Shown one piece after another: positions 1-10,195 of a DNA stretch of 64,000 bases. This DNA comes from Metallyticus violacea (lineage: Eukaryota > Arthropoda > Insecta > Mantodea > Metallyticidae): the NCBI GenBank assembly GCA_030762175.1, contig CM060838.1:20851001-20915000 (forward strand). Reading direction: 5' to 3'. Made by a program: the position numbers and the translations under genes. The notes under the pieces are model-generated. The model searched no databases. It was given only the letters and a program-made list of their open reading frames with translations, and was not told where the DNA came from. Each line of letters opens with the position of its first letter. Positions within the stretch are counted from its first letter, which is position 1.

Positions 1-154
1 TAAAGACAGCACCTCACTAACCTCGATATTGTCTTATATTCGCGTTCTTCTTACATATTTCTTTTCCCAGCTGAACCAATTCCCTCAAAATTACTTGTCC
101 ATGTGTTAATTGCATGTGCAGATGGAACCGACCATGGCGTCCAGAATTAAAGTC
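1..154. other. Unassigned 5' edge
   Basis: AT-rich sequence with no frame, repeat or motif that I recognise. The V repeat may begin inside it, because only two other copies are available to define its left edge. Confidence 0.4.
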
Positions 155-695
155 ACTATTTCATTCATGTGACGTCATCTTAAAATCCACCAATGAAACG
201 AAACAACATTATGAATTTTGGCCAATCACAGCCAGATTGCGGAGTGAAATTATCGAGAAAAAAAGTATCATATCCGTTTTATCACGCGTTGTGCATTTGT
301 CTTGTGATCAGTCTAGCCAACTCTATACCTCCACTATATAATTCCTGAACACCCACTTTTGCTAGAGACGGTGGGGAGCTATTGATAACAACAAAAGCAT
401 GGACAATCGACAATCATAACGCAAAATGGAGCGTTCTTCAAAGCTTTTTGGTGATGCGTCAAATGTGCACATTGGTCTTAACATTAGGGAATTCCAAACC
501 ACAGAATACAAAGAAATACAGAGACACTGTATGTTATCTTCTCTCTCTCTCTCTCAGTTGGTATTAGAAACTCGAAAGGTAGCGATTGTAATAGTAGACT
601 TTTGTCCATTTCAGTCTCACGGTTTCTAAATAGAATAGATATGCATAAGTATAACATTTTATATAAGTGTTAATATTCAGTGCGCGAATTTCAAA
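155..695 (+). repeat. Interspersed repeat V, copy 1 (promoter-like)
   Basis: This block recurs, diverged, at 6748-7490 and 14873-15690. Shared landmarks in order are an ATGTGACGTCAT-like site, CCAATGAAACGAAACAA, CCAATCACAGCC, and CACTATATAATTCCTGA, which resembles a TATA core promoter. A CT-rich run ending in CAG follows, then a stretch read as VAIVIVDFCPFQSHGF. An open frame at 426-629 (67 codons) spans the last parts. The copy ends abruptly at 695, where mariner A1 has inserted at a TA. The repeat is certain from internal comparison; its nature (promoter of a TE, or duplicated gene 5' end) is inference. Confidence 0.75.
426..629 (+). CDS. Short open frame inside repeat V copy 1
   Basis: An ATG-initiated frame of 67 residues beginning MERSSKLFGDASNV. 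Copy 2 keeps the frame over the FGDASNV segment near 6996, and copies 2 and 3 keep it over VAIVIVDFC near 7106 and 15284, despite many substitutions. The central CT run could be the end of a decayed intron (GTATGT at the left side, CTCTCAG at the right), but the enclosed distance here is only about 35 bases. I recognise no protein family. It may be a decayed exon pair of a mobile element or of a duplicated gene. Confidence 0.25.
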   Translation: MERSSKLFGDASNVHIGLNIREFQTTEYKEIQRHCMLSSLSLSQLVLETRKVAIVIVDFCPFQSHGF

Positions 696-790
696 TACCG
701 AGGGTGCCAAAAATATACATACACACTTTCACAGTAGATATCTATTTAATATATTTCAAAGTTGGGCCGAAAAACAACAGTAATGTGTAG

Positions 791-960
791 TATGATGTTC
801 TGTAAACAGGTGTGACTCACATACATCAAGATAGCGTTGCTACAGGTAAATCAACAATGAACAAATGAAGCCAAGATTATCGTATGATGTTCTGTAAACA
901 GATGTGACTTTCATTACGTTATGCTAGCGTTGCTACAACATAATGGAGCCAAGAGTATCT
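791..960 (+). repeat. Tandem duplication in element A 5' region
   Basis: Two units start at TATGATGTTCTGTAAACAG (791 and 883), with shared TGTGACT, AGCGTTGCTACA and a copy of the start-codon context (AATGAAGCCAAGATTATC in unit 1, AATGGAGCCAAGAGTATC in unit 2). The same duplication is present in copy 2, so it was in their common ancestor. Confidence 0.8.
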
Positions 961-1476
961 TTTGAACAGAGGAAAGCAATTCTGAAGTGGTTTTGGAAAA
1001 CCGAGAATGTTTTTGAAGTTCAAAGGCAATGGAGACGTGTGTACAGAACAGAACCGCCAACGCGAGTAACAATTGCACGCATTTGAGACAAATTTGAGAC
1101 TCATGGTACCGTATGCTATGTTTACACGGGCAGACCGGGGATACCTCGCACAGCAACAAGCCCCGCGTCCTCTGCTATTGATTTGGAACGTTTTGAGCAC
1201 TCATCGCAGAAATTTACAAATATAGGACGAAGAGGTCCGATTGAGTTTCCACAGCGTTCTCCGGATCTAACTCCGTTGGACTTCTACCTATGGGGAACTC
1301 TTAAGAATGTTGTATACCGTAGAAAACCAGCTACACTGACAGCACTTCGCGAAGAAATTGAAACGGCATGGGCTGCAATCGCCGAGGACACTTTCGCAAA
1401 TGTTGCTCAATCAGTAGTTCAACGTACTCAGAAGTGTATCGACGCCGATGGTGGGCATTTTGAGCAACTGTTGTAA
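943..1476 (+). pseudogene. DUF4817-type mariner transposase, internally deleted
   Basis: Starts MEPRVSFEQRKAILKWF, typical of the DUF4817 N-terminal domain that precedes DDE transposases in insect mariner-like elements. A TGA at 1084-1086 replaces an expected arginine codon in IAR(I)RDKFE. The frame then runs to GRPG, jumps over the missing DDE core, and resumes at RRGPIEFPQRSPDLTPLDFY, the third catalytic aspartate region, ending with ADGGHFEQLL. Reading frame is the same on both sides of the deletion. One nonsense codon plus the loss of about half the catalytic domain make it inactive. Confidence 0.85.
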
Positions 1477-1597
1477 CTGTAAAAGTCTAAGATGATTAGT
1501 GCTCATTATTTCCTGTTAGTGTGAGTTTAGTTTTGTTATGTTAACACACGTTTTTCCATGCTTGAAGTGTGTATTCAAATTTTTGAGACTTTCTGTA

Positions 1598-2232
1598 TAT
1601 TCTGTTCTTGCCCAACCATGGAACACATTCCTTATAGTTTGTTAGCCAATCTTTTCATGGTAAATGTTTCTCCTGTTTCTTACTTCGTGTTTCATGATGT
1701 TCTTCATCACTTTAATTGGATTGCTGCAAGTTTAGTGTCTTTCTTCCAAAGATTTAAATATTCACATTCATAACGGATTTTGCTCGCATGATTTCCGACA
1801 TTTCTGTCTTGAATTCGTTTAATAAACACACCATTTCCCTTTTCTCTTATTTATTAGTTAAAATAACAATATTTTACAGCTGAGATAGGTATTTAAATGT
1901 TCGTGTTTAATTGCATTATTGAGACATTTTAAATGCCTTGTACACAAGTTAACATTAGACGCGGAAAACATTTTGTAATGTACTCTAGCGTGCAATGCAA
2001 CAATATTACAGATGCGAAGATTAACAAGTCGGTATAACTCATTGGTAGTTAGCAAACATCTCCAGTCCCAGCTTCCTATTCCAGATCAGAAAGCAGTGAC
2101 TTGGTTACAGCTGCTGTTAGTAAACCAAACAAAATACATACAAAACATTAATAAAAGAAGTGTGAACAAATGAAAATGTATGAGAATATTACAAAGAGAT
2201 GAACGTAGGAGGCTAGGGATGTTCCTCAACAT
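1598..2232. other. Unassigned stretch
   Basis: AT-rich. Short open frames exist on both strands but none has a recognisable motif or repeated counterpart in the window. Confidence 0.5.
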
Positions 2233-2620
2233 TTATTCCAGCGATGCTTCAATGACATTATTGAATCTCTGAAGTGATTTTCGGTAAAATACATTTCCAT
2301 ATCTGCAATTGCTGGTTGATCTGAAATACTGACCAGCGAGTAAGAGTTTGAGCTTTGGAAACAGATAAAAACCCAGGGGAGTCAAATCTGGAGAGCAAGA
2401 TAAATGCTCCAACAATTCCTACTTAATACCTCTCAATTTTCATATCGCTAAAACATTTTTTAAGAGGTTCATTGTCTTGATGAAAAATCGTTTTTCCTCT
2501 ATAAACCGATTACTTTTTTCTTGAATTTTTTCATTTAGTTGACTGAAAATATTGGAATATTTCTCTCCGGTTATGGTTTACCTTTCAAAATTCCTTTAGA
2601 ATCGCAATCTTCCCTGCAGA
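2233..2620 (-). pseudogene. Mariner transposase C fragment
   Basis: Read on the minus strand from about 2615 downward, the fragment gives DSKGILKGK, then TITGEKYSNIFSQLNEKIQEK, then an HQDNEP remnant (second catalytic aspartate), then SPDLTPLGFYLFPKLK. This is the order of a DD34D mariner transposase, but in the last motif the third catalytic aspartate (normally SDY) is read as LGF. Frameshifts separate the parts. Its upstream half is missing where mariner B1 begins at 2623, consistent with B1 having inserted into it. Confidence 0.75.
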
Positions 2621-2622
2621 TA

Positions 2623-3575
2623 CGAGGATAGATCCATAAGTTTCCGGCCTAACCATTTTCTAGTTATCATATTTCACTTTTCAACACAGTTACCCTTTAT
2701 TGCAATACACTTCTCACATCTGTGAATTAACATTTCAATCCCCCTCCCCAAAATAGTCAAAAGTCTTGTCTGCAAAATGGGCATAAACAGCACCTATCAC
2801 TTCTTCGTCACACTTAAATTTCCTTCCTTGAAGGTCCTTCTTGAGCTTGGAGAAGAGGAAACAGTCACTGGGAGCTAGATCTGGGCTGTAACTGGATGGT
2901 CGATCTCCTTGAAGCCACATTTCTTCACAGCTTCCTTTGCAACAAGAGCCGTGTGCACAGGCGCGTTGTCGTGAAGAAGGCGCACACCACCACTCAGCTT
3001 TCCTCGCCTTTTCTCTTTGATGGAAGCACGCAGTCTGCAGTAGGCCAGCATAGTACTCCCCATTTACTGTGGTGTTCCTCTCCTTGAAGTCAACGAAGAG
3101 TCCCAAAAAATTGTAGCCATGATCTTCATGGTTGACTGAGTGAGCTTGGCCTTTAGATGCGGCGCTTCGCCAGGTTTACGCCTTTGATTCTCTTTTGTAC
3201 AAGGAATCATAGTAGAGAACTATAGTTTCATCTTCTGTAACAATGGCTTGCAGAACGTCTCTCCCGTTGCCATGGCAGAGCTCCTAAAATGCCTAACAAC
3301 AGATGACTCGTTGCTGCTTTTGGATTGAGGAAAGAAGTCTAGGCACCCATCTTGCACTAACCTTATTCATGTTCAAATGTTTATGAATAATTCGAAGGAC
3401 TGTTGTTTTAAAAAGGCCCAATCTTGCTGCCTTTTCTGTAACTTTGAGCCGCCGGTCTGCCATAATTTCTCCTTCCACAAGAGCGATGTTTTCAGGAGTG
3501 AGCACTCCATGGGTCGACCTGCACGCTCTTCATCTTCAATGCTTTCTCAACCCATTCGAAAAAGTTTGGCCCATA
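2623..3575 (-). mobile_element. Mariner B, copy 1 (5' truncated)
   Basis: The right end of the element lies at the low coordinate: CGAGGATAGATCCATAAG follows a TA at 2621-2622 and continues TTTCCGGCCTAACCATTTT, matching copies B2 and B3. Similarity stops near 3575, before the 5' terminal repeat. Compared with B3 it lacks about 15 bases near 3095. It sits inside mariner fragment C. Confidence 0.85.
2735..3505 (-). pseudogene. Mariner B transposase, frameshifted
   Basis: The helix-turn-helix region ARLGLFKTTVLRIIHKHL and the WVPRLL linker are read at 3293-3505. The second catalytic region HDNAPVHTALVAKEA lies near 2985, and SPDLAPSDCFLFSKLKKDL near 2850, in a different frame. The family is DD34D mariner, often mis-annotated in insects as SETMAR. 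Frameshifts and a small deletion inactivate it. The frame ends YFGEGD and stop, as in B2. Confidence 0.85.
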
Positions 3576-3654
3576 CTGTAACCTTACAGGAAGAAATTAC
3601 TTATGAAATACTCAAAAAGTACCTTAAGACTTTAGAAGCTATTTATTTATTTGC

Positions 3655-3900
3655 GGTGAAAAGGTCGTTAAGCGCAAACTCGTGAGCTGAGGTCTGGGGT
3701 TCGATTCCACCAGAATCGTCCTCCCTTACTGAGGTATTTCCAGGTATTCTCAGTCCTCATAAGTGACAAATGCCGGGTAGGCATCCTAAACTTAGACCTG
3801 AAACGCTCCCTTCCTTTAAATACTTCCCAGTTTATAATTTCATTTCGTGTATCATCAGTGTTCACCGCCAGTGATGCCTCAATAACAGTGAAACAATTAT
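3655..3900 (+). repeat. SINE1 copy 1
   Basis: A tRNA-derived SINE. The head contains GGTCGTTAAGCGC (A box) and GGGGTTCGATTCCACC (B box). The body contains CAGTCCTCATAAGTGACAAATGCCGGG and the 3' part CATCAGTGTTCACCGCC. Other copies lie at 35445, 46063, 51095, 56276, 57606 and 63525. This one is more diverged than most, and the first bases of its A box are decayed. Confidence 0.85.
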
Positions 3901-4519
3901 AAACAGTGCTTGGTTTTTAATCTAAAAATATCCACAATTATACTTTGTACCAAAAAACAGGATTTCCAAAAGTTTGCGGTGCCACATTAAGCAAGAATTT
4001 TATTTTTCAGTCCATAGTCAGTTCAGGCACGGTCGTTTCTTTCACGATAACCTCAATGTAGTGCAGCATATTTTACTTTATTTTTAAAATGTACGTCATT
4101 GAGGCCCCACAAATATGTTTGTATTGAATGAAGCCCAGGCATTTCATAGTTTTGCCATTTCTCTGCTTCACGTGGTAAACAAGCACACAAATCAAAAGAT
4201 GTAAACAGTTTCGTTCCGCGCGATGTTGCAAATAGCCAGAAATCGTGGTCCGCAGCGCCGACTTGCCAGGCCATTCAAATGCCCATTGAAATTAATACAA
4301 CTGCGACCCAATGCCCTTCTTGTAAAGTATAGTAATTTTATTTTAAATGAGATCATTTTTCACAATCCGCATGTTAGGCTAAGGTTTGGAATCAGTCACA
4401 TAGGAAAAATTCAAGGTCACAGCCTCAGTATACTATATATACCTTAGAGACCAAGGGTTATCTCGTTGCCAGGGTATAATAGACTTAAGTGGGTAGAGAT
4501 GCGGTTATAATCGGACATG
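3901..4519. other. Unassigned stretch
   Basis: Contains a moderately GC-rich patch around 4100-4290. Frames of 70-75 codons occur on both strands but show no known domain. I see no repeat shared with the rest of the window. Confidence 0.4.
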
Positions 4520-4588
4520 GCACGGTAGCTCAGATGGTAAGAGCATCGGCACATTTAGCCAAAGACCCTACAGTTGAGTTCGGACATG
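4520..4588 (+). repeat. tRNA-like sequence (tRNA pseudogene or SINE head)
   Basis: GGTAGCTCAGATGGTAAGAGC is a near-perfect tRNA A-box and D-arm region. The expected B box about 40 bases later is poor (GTTGAGTTCGGAC instead of GGTTCGAATCC). The acceptor stem does not pair well by eye. It is therefore not called as a functional tRNA. It could be the head of a third SINE family with no second copy in this window. Confidence 0.45.
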
Positions 4589-4769
4589 TTCTTGAATTTT
4601 TATTATCTAACTGTGATTCCATATCTAACAGTTCAAAGAAAATAACTCTAATAGTATGGTTAACTATGAAGACTAGGCCACAAACACTCGAAGGTTTTGA
4701 GTGACCTCTTAGGAATAACATTTCTGCAACCATCATCTTAAAAGAGTTCCAGGGTGTATAGACTCGCGG

Positions 4770-5030
4770 CTATGGGTTGTTGTTGATTGGGTTTATTTAC
4801 GGACGCTCTTTAACATCTCAGGTCATCAGCGTCCCATTCAAATCAGGGAATGAAAGGCCGATAAATTTTGCTCAGAGGCCTCTTCTTTCAGGCTTGAGGT
4901 TCTTTTACATGCCGTAAATCTTTTGCTCCCCTTCCGAAGGAATACATCGCCATAGAACCTGGCCGGGATTGAACCTGCGATCTTGGAGGTGACGTCTATG
5001 CTATAAATAACTTTCCACAGACCAGGTGCT
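4770..5030 (-). repeat. SINE2 copy 1
   Basis: On the minus strand: a tRNA-like head with GGTTCAATCCCGGCCAGG, then CCTTCGGAAGGGG, the body GAAGAGGCCTCTGAGCAAAAT, and the tail CTGATGACCTGAGATGTTAA with AAATAAAC. Other copies are at 17657, 18333/18936, 34372, 45594, 48549 and 54925. The head is best preserved in the 45594 copy. Confidence 0.85.
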
Positions 5031-6747
5031 ATTACATAACTTATTTACTTTGTTCCAATGTATCGTCTTTGCTCAAGTTCTTGTTTAATGTCGTCACCTG
5101 TCATATGTTTTTCCTGTGGCTTTTGCCAACCTCAATGTTAGCGGTTTCTGTTTTCTTTTCGTTCTCCTGCTCGCGTGAGTTGCTGTCATTGACGATTGGC
5201 TCTACCGTTAAGAGCGTTTGACTTCATATTTAGAGATCATTTAGTACTATGAGTGACTTACGACAGAACGTAACATGTTTGATTTCGAGTAGCAGTTTCA
5301 GGCGTGCCGTAACAGCAGCTGTTTGCTCTGTCCGGAGCGTGTATATGTTTCCGGGCAGAGCAGGCTGGCCTGGGCTACGCAGTGCAAGCTTGAATCTCGG
5401 CCAATTCCCGACCGCTCAAGGCCACCATAACAGCCATATCACAAGTCTTGCTGACGGATTATTGGACGACACGCAGGCACCATTTTTCCTTCATTTGCTC
5501 CAAACAGACCTAACCTTGAGATGAATCTGTTCCTAGCCAGCCTCCCCTCTGCACATTCCCACGCACACGAGACGCTCAGCGAATACAAAATATTGTTGAA
5601 AACCAGCCAAACCCAAGGCGGGGTCGGAAGTAACGACCTTCGGATATAGCGCTTCTCACAAGCCCAGAAAGAGCCGCTATTCACAGCAGTACACAGTTAA
5701 ATGAAACAACGAAGAAGAAAAAAAAACCTGTTGCATGCTGGTTTTACATCTTAAAGTTCAAACTAATTACTGTGGTAGCAAAATACAAACAATGCCATTC
5801 AGTAAACACAAAAAATCTCATTATAACTTTGTAATTTGTTTGCTGTTAATATATTTAGTAGTAATGCTCATAAGGGTGCGCGAAATAAATGCGAGTTCAT
5901 ATCTCGCCTGGGACAAAGCAACAAATAATACGTGGCTATAAATAATACTGGGTACATAGAATGGTGTCCCAGGGCTAGCAATTCCTCGAAGTTTTATAAC
6001 ATTGTATTTGGTTTAAATATTCATTATTTGTTTTTTTTTTTTCAATATCTATTTCCCTTTTAATAGTGCAACCTTATTTTTTGTACAGTTTGTCATACGC
6101 CCCCTTGACGAGCTACAAATATTAAAATTAAGATAGAAAAACAAATAAAAATTTTAAAATTAAACATTTAATAATAAATGAGAACATTTATTATGGCATA
6201 GTTTTTTTTTAACTCTTTCTAAAGAATTAAACATTTCATTTGTACTTTTAATGCGGCTCTTATTTGCACATTCTTGCATAAGAACACAAGATCAATGTTT
6301 TATTCCGGCCCAGGAGCAATTTTTTTATGAAAATTAGCAGGGCCCGGACTATTTTTTCTCTCTACACACATTGAAGGCATTGCCGAAAAAAGCTTGCCTC
6401 ATATAATCACCACCAAACTTCTAAATTCCGACAACGGTCTTTCTAAGAATTTAATTTTCTGAGAATAGTTAGGTTGTATTTTTCACGAATGTTAAGTGAC
6501 ATTTCACTACTAGAGCTATGAATTAATATTGAATTATATTCTTCCTTCCTTCCCCCCCCCCCTTCCCATGTTCTTTCTTCACAGGCATTAAATTTTCTTT
6601 TGAATACATTTATTAGATTAGTTGATTAAAATTGTTTTATAGGTTCCTGATGTACAACAAAACAAAATGTATCCTCAAGGATGGTCAAAGAAAGCTATAG
6701 GTATATATTGTGTTCATAGATGACATAATAGGTTCTGATTTTATATA
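5031..6747. other. Unassigned stretch with a GC-richer island
   Basis: Roughly 5090-5690 is clearly less AT-rich than its surroundings and carries open frames on both strands (for example 5249-5524 and 5439-5684), none recognised. From 5700 onward it is AT-rich with a C run near 6553 and a T run near 6030. The island could be an exon, a CpG-rich regulatory patch or an unknown TE. Confidence 0.4.
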
Positions 6748-7490
6748 AACTATTTCACTCATGTGACTTCATGTTAAAATCGACCAATGAAACGAAACAA
6801 AATTTTGAATTTTCACAGCCCGATTATGGAGTGAAATTATCGAAAAAATTATCAAATCCGTGCATTTATCTTGTGGTCAGTAGCCAAATCTTTACCTTCA
6901 CTATATAATTCCTAAACAGGCATCATGGATCACTAGAGGCAGTGGGGAGCTATTGATAGCAATAAAAGCATGGACAATCGACAATTATAACACAAAAGCG
7001 TTTCGGTGATGCGTCAAATGTGCAAATTGATCTCATTATTAGGAATTGCAATTGACAGAATACAAAGAAAAATAGAGACACTGCATGTTATTATTATTTT
7101 TTTCAACTGGTATTAGAAACTCGAACGGTAGCGATTGTAATAGTCGACTTTTGTCCATTTCAGTCTCACTGAATAGAGTATAACAAGCGTTAATATTCTG
7201 TGCGCGAATTTCAAATATATATAACGTTTATTCTTATTCTATTCATGAAATAGTCCTGAACTTGTATTTTGCTTTTCTCTATTGGCATTACTGACAATCG
7301 GCATTCTTCTGTCGTAAGATTGCTTGAAAAGATTAAGTACAAATATACAATTATTACAATTTTTTAAGCCAAGTTTAGAAGAATTATATTTAAATTCTTA
7401 TTTTATTCACGAAATAGTCCTAAGAAATATCACTCGAGAGTTCAAGATTTCCAGATAAATTCACTTACTACCTTCGTGAATTTATCGGTA
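6748..7490 (+). repeat. Interspersed repeat V, copy 2
   Basis: Contains CCAATGAAACGAAACAAAAT, ACTATATAATTCCTAAACA, AGCATGGACAATCGACAAT and TAGCGATTGTAATAGTCGAC in the same order as copy 1. It continues past copy 1's break with TATTCTTATTCTATTCATGA, AATTATATTTAAATTCTTAT and CCAGATAAATTCAC, all shared with copy 3. This copy shows the repeat is at least about 740 bases long. Confidence 0.8.
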
Positions 7491-7834
7491 ATCTCGGACC
7501 CAGGACGCTGAATAATACTTAATGCGACTGTTTCGCGAATTAGATTAAAAGCACAATGGAATTACATATACATTTTTTCTTGTTACTACATTTGGATTAA
7601 GTCAACCTAATGGACAATAATAATTAAAGGCCCGATACACGTATGATTTTTTTTTTTTAACTATTCATATCGGAAAAAACAATTGAGCTTGAAGGTGGTA
7701 TAGTTGTAATAACAAAGCCCAGGTTCAGAGGTTTCGGCACCCATAGTCAAGAACAGCTCAAGTATGTCATCTGTGGAAGTGGTTATTAGAAGTATCTTAA
7801 ATTAAATTGCAGAAAGACTCAAAAAGTGTAAACA
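7491..7834. other. Unassigned AT-rich stretch
   Basis: No frame or motif recognised. A short T run lies near 7646. Confidence 0.5.
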
Positions 7835-8004
7835 ATATATATTTAACAATATTTATATATAATATAAATGAAAAATAAAAATAAAATTAACACTATTAAC
7901 AATGTAACTAATTAACAGTAATAATAAACGTAGATAAGGATAAAACACTTAAAGTCACACTTGAAATTGCTATATTTCGAACTACTGCAGTTCTTCTATG
8001 GCAA
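7835..8004. repeat. Left arm of a long inverted repeat
   Basis: The reverse complement matches 10029-10195: for example AAAGTCACACTTGAAATTGC at 7951 pairs with GCAATTTCAAGTGTGACTTT at 10062. The match continues through AT-rich sequence and ends at GGCAAG (8004). The right arm begins in LINE coding sequence, so this arm is probably an inverted fragment of the same retrotransposon. Confidence 0.75.
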
Positions 8005-9239
8005 GAAAACAAGTGACAGTGATAAAAGTAAATATTGAGTATCGAAGGTAACGTTATGCATGGAAACAGATGAAACAAGCAATGAGAGTGTGGGAGGAAA
8101 AAAATTAATACGTAAGATTTAAACCAGGTGGTATACGCGCTTTATGTAAAAATATAGCTGCCATTTCTCTATCTCTGAGTAAACTTTCAGAGCATTGTGT
8201 AGGTAACGCATCAATAAGTGTTAGATTAAAAGCATCATTTTGTTTTATCATTATCTACGTTTATTGTATATATATTATTAATACTTTACCATCATATGGT
8301 ATCTGAGATATTTATTCTCTTGAAATAAGGAAAATATACAAAAATTGGGAATATGCAGCCCTCCCCTGCAAAAAAGGGGGGGTGTTAAATTACGCAAGAG
8401 AAACGGGAATTTTTAAGTAACAGAATGTATCTTTCATAAATTCTTTGTCAGAATAATACCGAAGGACGTAAACACGCTACAAATTTATAAATTTCAAGTT
8501 TTCGGATTCAATGGGTACATCGATTTGCACACTACCATACTTCTGGCACTTTTCAACTTTATCTCATACAAGAAGCATCGCCTACTGCACCCATAAGCAC
8601 CGGTACTCCCCCCTGCCTTCTTTGTTGATGACGGAAGTCTTCCTTTATTACTCGAATACAAACGGATTACTCAAGTCGTTATTTTCTCTAGACGCTGCCT
8701 GTAGGGAACAACCATGAAAGCTGTGCATGTTTAGTGTTTTTATTCCTTATGATGAAGTTATGAAATATTTGATGTCAGACTCGCTTTTAAACAGCACGTA
8801 AGCTCTGTTGTAACTAAAGCACAAGCCAAACTCTTAAGTCTATATCCATTTTCCCGCAGCTCTAAACTTTCACTCAAATAAAGAAAACCGTTAAAGTTTT
8901 TTTCTCTCTCTCTCTCTGCCTATTCGATCCGCCATTTTATACGCCTGCGGGACTTGGGAGTTTAGCAGCAAAAACACATCTCTGAAAGTGTGAGACCAAA
9001 ACAGTGTAGCAGAGAGTTGTTTGTGTGCGACTTTTTAATTGACGTATTATAGTCACACAATGAGCTATTGATAAGCACTGAAAAGGATTCGTATTTAATG
9101 TCTCAGTGATTGTATAAAGCATAGAAAAGTCCGATGTTAATAATTCCCATACGTTAGTAATTTCACTTGAAACAATACCATTTAGTTCCTAGTAGTGAGA
9201 GTAAAGCAAACTTCTTGCAAATTACCTTCTTATTTTTCT
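8005..9239. other. Unassigned stretch
   Basis: Mostly AT-rich, with a GC-richer patch around 8510-8720 holding an unrecognised 68-codon plus-strand frame, and a CT run at 8902-8920. I see no transposon motif. Confidence 0.4.
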
Positions 9240-10044
9240 TCAGCCAATGCCCGTTCTTGACTGGTCAGCCATTTGACGCCGCGTCACCCAGTACATCCGT
9301 GCTCGACCTTCTTGAGTCACTCTGAAGTGCTGCACGTGTAGATGATCAGCCGTTCCTTCCTCTTTTGAGCAGAGAGGGCAGATCGGAGAGTCGACTACGC
9401 CGATTCTGTGCAAATGTTTTTGTAGGTAATCAATACCTGAAGGTGGCCGGGGCAGATTTTTGGGATAGGTTGTGATATAATCGGTTCCATCAACTGCTGC
9501 TGCCCTCCAGGAGTCCGCGACGACTTTCTTTGCACTGTTTGAAATTACATTGCATATAATGACGTAGATAGTAAGGGGTAACGGTTAATCCACTGTGCAT
9601 CCTTCCTTCACCAATCTGTCAGCTTCTTCGTTTCCGCTGATGTCACAGTGACCAGGGACCCATTGTAAATGAATCTCAGTTAGTACTTGCAGTCTCAATC
9701 GTCTTTCTGTACATTGAATTATTAAATCATCTTTTTGTTGCAGCTCTGGGGTGCACATTACTTGGAGTGCAGAGGTGGAATCAGACAGGAAGACTACCTT
9801 TACTTATGGCTGCTACTTCGCCGTCAAAATTAGTTCTCATTCTTCCCACAGGGAAGGCTCCCCTGCTAAGAGATGAGAAAATTCCCGCGCCTGTGCGTTC
9901 TGAGCCATCTGTATAAACATGTAGCCATTTTGGTGCAGAATATAATGTAGCTACCATTTCGAGTGTTGCAGCTTTCAGGGGTTGTGGAGCTATATCTGTC
10001 TTGGGTTTATCAATCTCGGGGAGCTTCTTGCCATTGAAGAACTC
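9240..10044 (-). pseudogene. Non-LTR retrotransposon RNase H and zinc-knuckle domain
   Basis: Minus-strand reading starts near 10044 (EFFNGKKLPEIDKPKTD). It contains the four RNase H1 acidic positions in order: VYTDGSE, NFDGEVAAI, FLSDSTSAL and WVPGHCDISGNEEADRL. A knuckle-like CPLCSKEEGTADHLHVQH follows, and the frame ends with TGA at 9240-9242. A one-base frameshift lies just after GEVAAISKG, and a TAA interrupts the frame after KEGCTVD. RNase H after reverse transcriptase is found in I, R1 and LOA type LINEs. The reverse transcriptase itself is not present upstream. Confidence 0.85.
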
Positions 10045-10195
10045 GCAGTAGTTCGAAATATAGCAATTTCAAGTGTGACTTTTTCTCAGGTTTTTATCCT
10101 TATCTACTTTTATTATTACTGTTAATTTGTTACATTATTATTAGTGTTACTTTATTTTTATTGTTCTTTTATATTATATATATAATATAAAGAAT
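10029..10195. repeat. Right arm of the long inverted repeat
   Basis: Partner of 7835-8004, with about 2 kb between the arms. The first part overlaps the start of the LINE RNase H reading frame. The remainder is AT-rich. Confidence 0.75.

Larger units (their letters stand above)
698..1595 (+). mobile_element. Mariner/Tc1 superfamily element A, copy 1
   Basis: The left terminal sequence CCGAGGGTGCCAAAAATATA follows a TA at 696-697. The right end, GAGACTTTCTG before TA at 1596-1597, is a decayed form of the better preserved right end GGCACCCTCTG of copy 2 (36412-37014). Length is about 0.9 kb, short for the family because the central catalytic part of the transposase is deleted. The 5' untranslated region carries a tandem duplication (791-960). 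The insertion interrupts repeat V copy 1, so it is younger than that copy. Confidence 0.85.
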
